From positions 186,001-250,000 of the forward strand of contig JAKATG010000009.1 of the NCBI GenBank assembly GCA_021828105.1: a stretch of 64,000 nt of DNA, in the 5' to 3' direction. The notes under the pieces were generated by a model, which saw only the letters and a program-made list of their open reading frames with translations, was not told where the DNA came from and did no database searches. A program made the translations under genes and the position numbers. Of this stretch, positions 59,418 to 64,000 are shown one piece after another (the first letter of the stretch is position 1; every line of letters begins with the position of its first letter). The DNA is from Taklimakanibacter sp021828105 (GTDB lineage Bacteria > Pseudomonadota > Alphaproteobacteria > Rhizobiales > Aestuariivirgaceae).

Positions 59418-61226
59418 TTACCAGCCGCAGCTCCCGCCTTTGTTCTGTTCCTTCAGCCAGGCTTGCAGCGGCGCAAAATAGGCGATGATCGCCTCGCCCG
59501 AAATCTCGCGTTGGCCGGTGAACGCCTCGAGCGCATCGGGCCACGGTTTCGAAGCGCCCATTTCCAGCATGGCGTTGAATTTCTTGCCGACGTCCTTGTT
59601 GCCGTAGAACGAGCAGCGGTGCAGCGGCCCCGTCCAGCCGCTCTGCTCACACGCGGCCTTGTAGAACTGGAACTGCAGGACGTTGGCCAGGAAATAGCGC
59701 AAATAAGGGGTCGTGGCCGGGATATGATATTTGGCGCCCGGGTCGAATGATGCCTCGCTGCGCTCCACCGGCGGCTTGATCCCCTGATATTTCAGGCGCA
59801 GTTCATTCCAAGCCGCATTGTAGCCCTCTGGCTTGACCGAGCCGTCGAAGACGCCCCAGCGCCATTTGTCGACCAGGAGGCCGAAGGGCATGAAGGCGAT
59901 CTTGTCCATGGCCTGGCGCAGCAGCAGGCCGATGTCCTTGTCGGCGCTCGGCACCTTGTCCTTGGGCAAGAGGCCGATCTGGACGAGATATTCAGGCGTG
60001 ATCGACAGCGCGATGGTGTCGCCGATGGCCTCGTGGAAGCCGTCATTCGCGCCATTCACATGCAGGTACTCCTGCGCCTTGTAGGCGCGTTGATAGAAAT
60101 TGTGGCCGAGCTCGTGATGGATGGTCACGAAATCCTGCGCGTTGACCTTGATGCACATCTTGATGCGCAGGTCGTCCTGGTTGTCGATGTCCCAGGCCGA
60201 GGCATGGCATACGACGTCCCGGTCGTTGGGCTTCAGGAACATCGACCGTTTCCAGAAGCTATCCGGCAGCTTTTCGAAGCCGAGCGAGGTGAAGAATCCC
60301 TCCCCGGTTTCGACCATCTTCTTCTCGTCGTATCCAGCCGCTTTCAAAAGCTCGGTGGTGTCGAAGCCAATGTCGCCGGCGCCCACGGGTGCGACGATGT
60401 CATAAATGCCGCTCCACTCCTGCGCCCACATATTGCCGAGCAGGTCGGCGCGGATCGGCCCGGTCTTGCCTTGCACCGTGTCACCGTATTTTTCGTTCAG
60501 CTTGCCGCGCACATAGCAGTGCAGGTCGTCATAGAGCGGCTTGACGTCTCCCCAGATCTTATCCGTCAGCTTGGCGACATCTTCGGCCGGCATGTCGTAT
60601 TGCGATCGCCACATCGCGCCGACATCCGGATAGCCGAGCTCCTTGGCGCCTTCATTGGCGATTTCGACCAGCCGCCGATAGCCGGCCCGCATCGGGGCGC
60701 CGACATTGTCGTGCCAGCTCGTCCACATCTCCTTCAGCTGTTCGGGATCGCGATTGACCGACATCTGCTCCTCGATGTCGGAGCCGTTGATCGGCTTGCC
60801 CTTGAGCGTGCCTTCTCCCTTGCCATAGTCGGACTGCAGTTTGGTCGAGATGGTGCTCAGCTCGTCGGCGGCGCCGGCCGTGGTCGGCGCCGGCAGCACG
60901 ATGCCGCCGGTCAGAATGGTGAGCTTGCGCTTGATCGCGTCGGAAAGGCCCGGCACCGCGTCGAATTTCGCCGCCTCGATGGCGAGGCGAACCTGAAGCT
61001 CGGTCTGGCGAGCGGCGGCTTCGGCCGCCAGCGCATCGGTATCTTCCGTCAGATACGTGCTGTTCACCCACTGAACCCGGTTGACGCGAATCGATTCGGC
61101 GGCGAGCGCGGCTTCCGCCTGCTTGATGAACTTCTCCACGTCTTCGACGGCTGGGGACTGCGCAAAAGCCGGTGCGTGCAGCAGCAAGCTCATCACCATC
61201 GTGGTCGCGACAAGCGCGCGCTTCAT
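59418..61226 (-). CDS. M2 family peptidyl-dipeptidase (ACE-like), exported
   Basis: About 602 residues. A Sec signal peptide (MKRALVATTMVMSLLLHAPA) precedes a large helical zinc-peptidase. The HExxH motif lies in TIHHELGHNFYQ and the third ligand Glu in NDGFHEAIGDT, as in angiotensin-converting-enzyme-type dipeptidyl carboxypeptidases. Releases dipeptides from peptide C-termini in the periplasm. Start 61226 has AGGAGG 6 nt upstream; an upstream frame to 61277 is discounted. It is convergent with the GMC gene. Confidence 0.9.
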   Translation of the reverse strand: MKRALVATTMVMSLLLHAPAFAQSPAVEDVEKFIKQAEAALAAESIRVNRVQWVNSTYLTEDTDALAAEAAARQTELQVRLAIEAAKFDAVPGLSDAIKRKLTILTGGIVLPAPTTAGAADELSTISTKLQSDYGKGEGTLKGKPINGSDIEEQMSVNRDPEQLKEMWTSWHDNVGAPMRAGYRRLVEIANEGAKELGYPDVGAMWRSQYDMPAEDVAKLTDKIWGDVKPLYDDLHCYVRGKLNEKYGDTVQGKTGPIRADLLGNMWAQEWSGIYDIVAPVGAGDIGFDTTELLKAAGYDEKKMVETGEGFFTSLGFEKLPDSFWKRSMFLKPNDRDVVCHASAWDIDNQDDLRIKMCIKVNAQDFVTIHHELGHNFYQRAYKAQEYLHVNGANDGFHEAIGDTIALSITPEYLVQIGLLPKDKVPSADKDIGLLLRQAMDKIAFMPFGLLVDKWRWGVFDGSVKPEGYNAAWNELRLKYQGIKPPVERSEASFDPGAKYHIPATTPYLRYFLANVLQFQFYKAACEQSGWTGPLHRCSFYGNKDVGKKFNAMLEMGASKPWPDALEAFTGQREISGEAIIAYFAPLQAWLKEQNKGGSCGW

Positions 61227-61363
61227 GGACACCTCCTCATGCAGAGCTTTGAGTTGAGAGTAGACCATCATGTCCACCCTGGTTCAACCTCCATGATTGT
61301 GTTTGCAAAGTTCCAACGACCGACGGCGCTCGTGATGCGGAATTCCCGCCGATCACTACAGGG

Positions 61364-62278
61364 TCAGTCGAATTTGATATGCCCCGGCCAGCGGAACTCG
61401 GCGAGCGGGTCCGGGCCATCGCTGCCGGCAAGGGACAAGGTCCGGCGCCGCAGCTCCTCGATGACGCTATCACGACCGCGCTCATGGGGCAGGCTGGCGG
61501 CCTCCAGCGGTTTGCCGAGGGAAACCTTGATCGTCGATCCGATGAGACGGTAGGTTTCGCGAAAGATGAGCGCCACCCGCAGCGCATAGTGGATGTGGCT
61601 CACCACATGGAAGAGGCGCGAATTCTGGCCATGGAGATAGACCGGCACGATCACGAGGTCTTGAACCCGGGTCAGCTTGGCGAGAAAGGGGTGCCAGCTG
61701 GCATCGAGCGCCGGACCGGTGCAGGGATGTTGCGAGGTCGACACGCTTCCCGCCGGAAAGATCGCCACGGCATGTCCGCCAATGAGCCAGTCGAGCGTGC
61801 GCCGGCGGGTCAGGAGCGATGTCTGCATCGCCTCGGCTGTGCCGCCGAAGTCGACCGGGAGCATATAATCCCTGACCTCGGGCGGCTGGCACAGGAGGCT
61901 GTGCGTCATGATCTTGGTGTCGGGCCGGATGCGTGTCGCCAGATGGCCCATGACCAGGCCGTCGACGACGCCGAAAGGGTGGTTGGCGATGAACAGCACC
62001 GGTCGGCCGGTGGGGATCCGGGCCCAGGCCGCGTCGTCGGTGTCGAGGGTGATATCCATGAGACGAAGGGCGGCCGAGAAGATATTTTCTCCCGCAACAG
62101 GCCTTTGCGCCCAGTCGCGGTAGAGACGCTCGAGCCGCGGCTGGCCGCTCGACCGCTCGATCAGCCGGATCAGCGTGCGGTTGACCCGGCTTTGTTCGGG
62201 CCGGGAATAGGAGAAACGCACCGCACCGGCGGTGTGAGCCTTTGGCGCGAGACGCAATTCATCGAGGGCTTCTGCCAT
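61364..62278 (-). CDS. 1-acyl-glycerol-phosphate-type acyltransferase (PlsC superfamily)
   Basis: 304 residues. The acyltransferase block I is NHPFGVVDG, a relaxed NHx4D form in which Pro and Phe fill the linker, and block III is IFPAGSVS. This set is typical of hemolysin-like or lyso-ornithine-lipid acyltransferases rather than core PlsC. Transfers acyl chains in lipid assembly at the inner membrane. It has the same direction as the glycosyltransferase-type genes but is separated from them by 110 bp and a hairpin. Confidence 0.78.
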   Translation of the reverse strand: MAEALDELRLAPKAHTAGAVRFSYSRPEQSRVNRTLIRLIERSSGQPRLERLYRDWAQRPVAGENIFSAALRLMDITLDTDDAAWARIPTGRPVLFIANHPFGVVDGLVMGHLATRIRPDTKIMTHSLLCQPPEVRDYMLPVDFGGTAEAMQTSLLTRRRTLDWLIGGHAVAIFPAGSVSTSQHPCTGPALDASWHPFLAKLTRVQDLVIVPVYLHGQNSRLFHVVSHIHYALRVALIFRETYRLIGSTIKVSLGKPLEAASLPHERGRDSVIEELRRRTLSLAGSDGPDPLAEFRWPGHIKFD

Positions 62279-62358
62279 CTTGTTCCTTCATCAAACCTTG
62301 CTGTGACAGGTTTGTGCGAAAGAGTTGACAGAGCGATGACGGGAAATGATTTAGTCGC

Positions 62359-62375
62359 GGCGGCGAGGCGCCGCC
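62359..62375 (-). terminator. Possible terminator of the glycosyltransferase operon
   Basis: A perfect 7-bp stem (GGCGGCG / CGCCGCC) with a 3-nt loop lies 13 nt after the stop of the upstream gene. No T-run. Confidence 0.35.
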
Positions 62376-62388
62376 TTCGGCCAAACGC

Positions 62389-63288
62389 TCAGGCTCCCCC
62401 TAGCCTCACCGAAGTACCGGACACGATCCGGTCTGCCTCCGCTGTATCGAAGCGCAGAAAGTCAGCTTTGCGCTTGCCTTTCGCGCTCCAGATCAGGCTG
62501 CCTTCGCGAAACTGATGATCGCACCAGGTGAGGCCCAGATTTGCCGCCTTGAGCTTCAAATGGTGAAATGAATAATAGTGCAGCAGATAATGCAGCGTGG
62601 TCTGATCGACATGGTAGGCTGGCTGCTTCATGAGCGAGAGCCGCAAGGCCTCGGCCAGCCGCGCGGCAAACAATCGTGCCGGCTCGGTCATGTTCAGGAA
62701 GACGGCACAGGCCAGGATCGTGCGCCAGGGTCTGTATTGGGACTGCCGCCACACGACGCCTACATCATGGTGCTTGAGCGCGTCGAATGCGTCCGTGAGA
62801 TCGCGCCTGACGCGGCCATCGATGTCGATGACCATCACCGGAACGTGATTCCTCTCGAGCAGATATCTGGCGATCGCAAATCTGCCGGCGGCGAAGAAAA
62901 CGGTGTGCGGTCTCCCATAGGGGTTCCGCTGGCCCGTCTCGTAGGAAATGCTGAGCTGCTTGCCGATGCGGGCCTCCAGCATCTGTGCGTCCGCGATGCA
63001 AAGAGCAGAGGGCTCGAACAGATGCAGGTGAAACCTTGTCGACGGGCTGTGCTCTTTCATGGTGAGCGCGAGCTGGCGCGCAAAACGATAGAAGTAGATC
63101 TCATCGCCGCATGCCAGCAGGATCGGGGATGCTTCGTTGCGGTCCGGCAGGGTCCCTTCCACCGCGAAATCGAGTCGGGGACACAACCCCGCCTCGCAGG
63201 ACAGCCGCACATTTTCCTTGATCGAGCTCAACCGCCAAAGAAATATCGGGTTGTCCCGGCGCTCGCGCCACAAACTCTGCAAGATCAT
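62389..63288 (-). CDS. Putative glycosyltransferase, GT-A-like
   Basis: About 299 residues. A donor-handling DxD-like motif (VMVIDIDGRV, mid-protein) sits in a Rossmann-like context: ILLACGDEIYFYRFARQL early, HLHLFEPSAL, and later HVDQTTLHYLL, which resembles the acceptor/donor-side region of hexosyl transferases. No exact family is recognised. The start (MILQSLWRERR) at 63288 is 5 nt after the preceding gene's stop; the longer frame overlaps that gene. Probably acts in surface polysaccharide or protein glycosylation with its neighbour. Confidence 0.6.
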   Translation of the reverse strand: MILQSLWRERRDNPIFLWRLSSIKENVRLSCEAGLCPRLDFAVEGTLPDRNEASPILLACGDEIYFYRFARQLALTMKEHSPSTRFHLHLFEPSALCIADAQMLEARIGKQLSISYETGQRNPYGRPHTVFFAAGRFAIARYLLERNHVPVMVIDIDGRVRRDLTDAFDALKHHDVGVVWRQSQYRPWRTILACAVFLNMTEPARLFAARLAEALRLSLMKQPAYHVDQTTLHYLLHYYSFHHLKLKAANLGLTWCDHQFREGSLIWSAKGKRKADFLRFDTAEADRIVSGTSVRLGGA

Positions 63289-63293
63289 GCAAT

Positions 63294-64000
63294 TCAGCCC
63301 TGTGCTTGTCCGCCTGCGTGCATCGCATGACAGGCTTCCAGAAGCTCGACATAGCAATCAAGCCAATGAGATGGCGGAACCCTGCTCATCTCGATCGCCG
63401 TGTCATCGAGTCCCGGCTCGAAGACGGTGACGATGCGCTCGCGCGGCAAGCCGGCAAGGCGTGCGACCTCTTCGGCAACGACATCCGTAGCCGCAACCGT
63501 CATTGTAGCCGAAGGATAGATGAGCCGCGACAGACCACGCCGGCAGCGCTCGACGATGGCGTTGAGCGGCGTCCACAGTTTGGGATCGCCGGAAGGCAGC
63601 TTGGTTGCACGCAACAAAAGCGGCATGCCATGCCCGGCAAGCTGCCAGGCGATCACGGCGGAGAGCAGGACCTGGCTCGAACCGGCAATGACCGCTCCCG
63701 GATTTTCGCTGAGCAAGTAGCGCGTAAAGGCAACGGCGCCGAGACAGGCTCTCATCCAGCGCAGCGGCAAGTGGCGATAGAGGAAAGCCTGCAGCCTTCC
63801 CCAGTGCGGCGCATTGAGGACGATGAATCTGAGGCCCGGGGACAGTTGATCATTGACCTTGGAGACGCCGTTGACGACGACGAAATCCACTTCATAGCCT
63901 CGCGACAGAAGCCCACTGGCAAGCACCACCGAGCGGCGCTGGACGTCGCCGCCCGAAAGCCCGTCCATGAAGATGGCGACATGCCGCTTCCCGCCTTCGG
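63294..64000 (-). CDS. Glycosyltransferase family 4-like protein, C-terminal domain apparently missing; 5' end off window
   Basis: The frame is open to the window edge; about 235 residues are visible. The N-terminal half is typical of GT4 (HVAIFMDGLSGGDVQRRS, ASGLLSRGYEVDFVVV, later YPSATMTVAATDVVAEEVAR). At the point where GT4 proteins continue into the donor-binding domain (VTVFEPGLDD), the sequence jumps to a short tail (HWLDCYVELLEACHAM) and stops. The E-x7-E donor motif is absent. Either a deletion derivative or an N-domain-only protein. The true start is likely just beyond base 64000. Confidence 0.65.
   Translation of the reverse strand, partial: EGGKRHVAIFMDGLSGGDVQRRSVVLASGLLSRGYEVDFVVVNGVSKVNDQLSPGLRFIVLNAPHWGRLQAFLYRHLPLRWMRACLGAVAFTRYLLSENPGAVIAGSSQVLLSAVIAWQLAGHGMPLLLRATKLPSGDPKLWTPLNAIVERCRRGLSRLIYPSATMTVAATDVVAEEVARLAGLPRERIVTVFEPGLDDTAIEMSRVPPSHWLDCYVELLEACHAMHAGGQAQG

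Noticed and set aside
1..64000. tRNA, rRNA, CRISPR, prophage, intact insertion sequences.
   Set aside because: No T-loop-like GGTTCGAATCC strings, no rRNA segments, no direct-repeat arrays, and no transposase, integrase or phage structural genes were seen.

Overview
The window is a GC-rich, tightly packed chromosomal segment of about 60 genes. Alphaproteobacterial-type gene families, many ABC importers with LysR/TetR/RpiR/AraC switches, and a dispersed intergenic palindrome of the kind common in Hyphomicrobiales (Rhizobiales) suggest a soil or plant-associated member of that order. This is inference from gene content; no rRNA, tRNA, phage or intact insertion sequence was seen. Most of the window is accessory catabolism and transport.

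Layout. 1-7.2 kb: a truncated arginase/agmatinase-family enzyme, a fused indolepyruvate ferredoxin oxidoreductase, a ChrB-ChrA chromate pair and a Dabb protein. 7.2-14.8 kb: a five-gene minus-strand operon (ribose-type ABC importer, LVIVD-repeat protein, FAD oxidase) divergent from an AraC regulator. 14.8-17.8 kb: a 2,4-dienoyl-CoA reductase-like SDR with an acyl-CoA dehydrogenase, then a PuuD-like amidotransferase. 17.8-24.8 kb: a TetR gene divergent from a spermidine/putrescine-type importer cluster that also encodes an imidase-like polysaccharide-deacetylase-fold enzyme, an SRPBCC protein and a DUF1989 protein. 24.9-27.8 kb: DUF1349, a haloacid dehalogenase and a cobalt-type nitrile hydratase (alpha, beta, activator).

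27.8-38 kb: an eight-gene operon (amino-acid-type ABC importer, hydantoinase/oxoprolinase B and A, Asp/Glu-racemase-family enzyme, divergent M20 hydrolase, D-cysteine-desulfhydrase-like PLP enzyme) with a divergent LysR gene. The order reads as uptake, ring opening, racemisation, deacylation and beta-elimination of a cyclic, possibly sulfur-containing, amino acid derivative. 38-43.5 kb: DUF1127, LysR, CcdA, then a metal cluster with ZnuA behind a Zur-like box, DUF1007, a NicO-type exporter and a PCuAC-fold protein lacking copper ligands. 43.5-48.3 kb: a large winged-helix/ATPase regulator, a Tat-exported epoxide hydrolase and a gene-poor gap with repeat remnants.

48.3-59.4 kb: Fe-alcohol dehydrogenase, aldehyde dehydrogenase, glutamine-synthetase-like ligase, an ethanolamine-permease-like carrier, a second APC carrier and an N-formylglutamate-amidohydrolase-family enzyme, divergent from RpiR and a choline-dehydrogenase-like oxidase. 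Together they fit an ethanolamine (or similar amino-alcohol) gamma-glutamylation route. 59.4-64 kb: an M2 peptidyl-dipeptidase, an acyltransferase and two glycosyltransferase-type genes, the last apparently missing its nucleotide-sugar-binding half and running off the window.

Functions are assigned from motifs read by eye; no database search was run.
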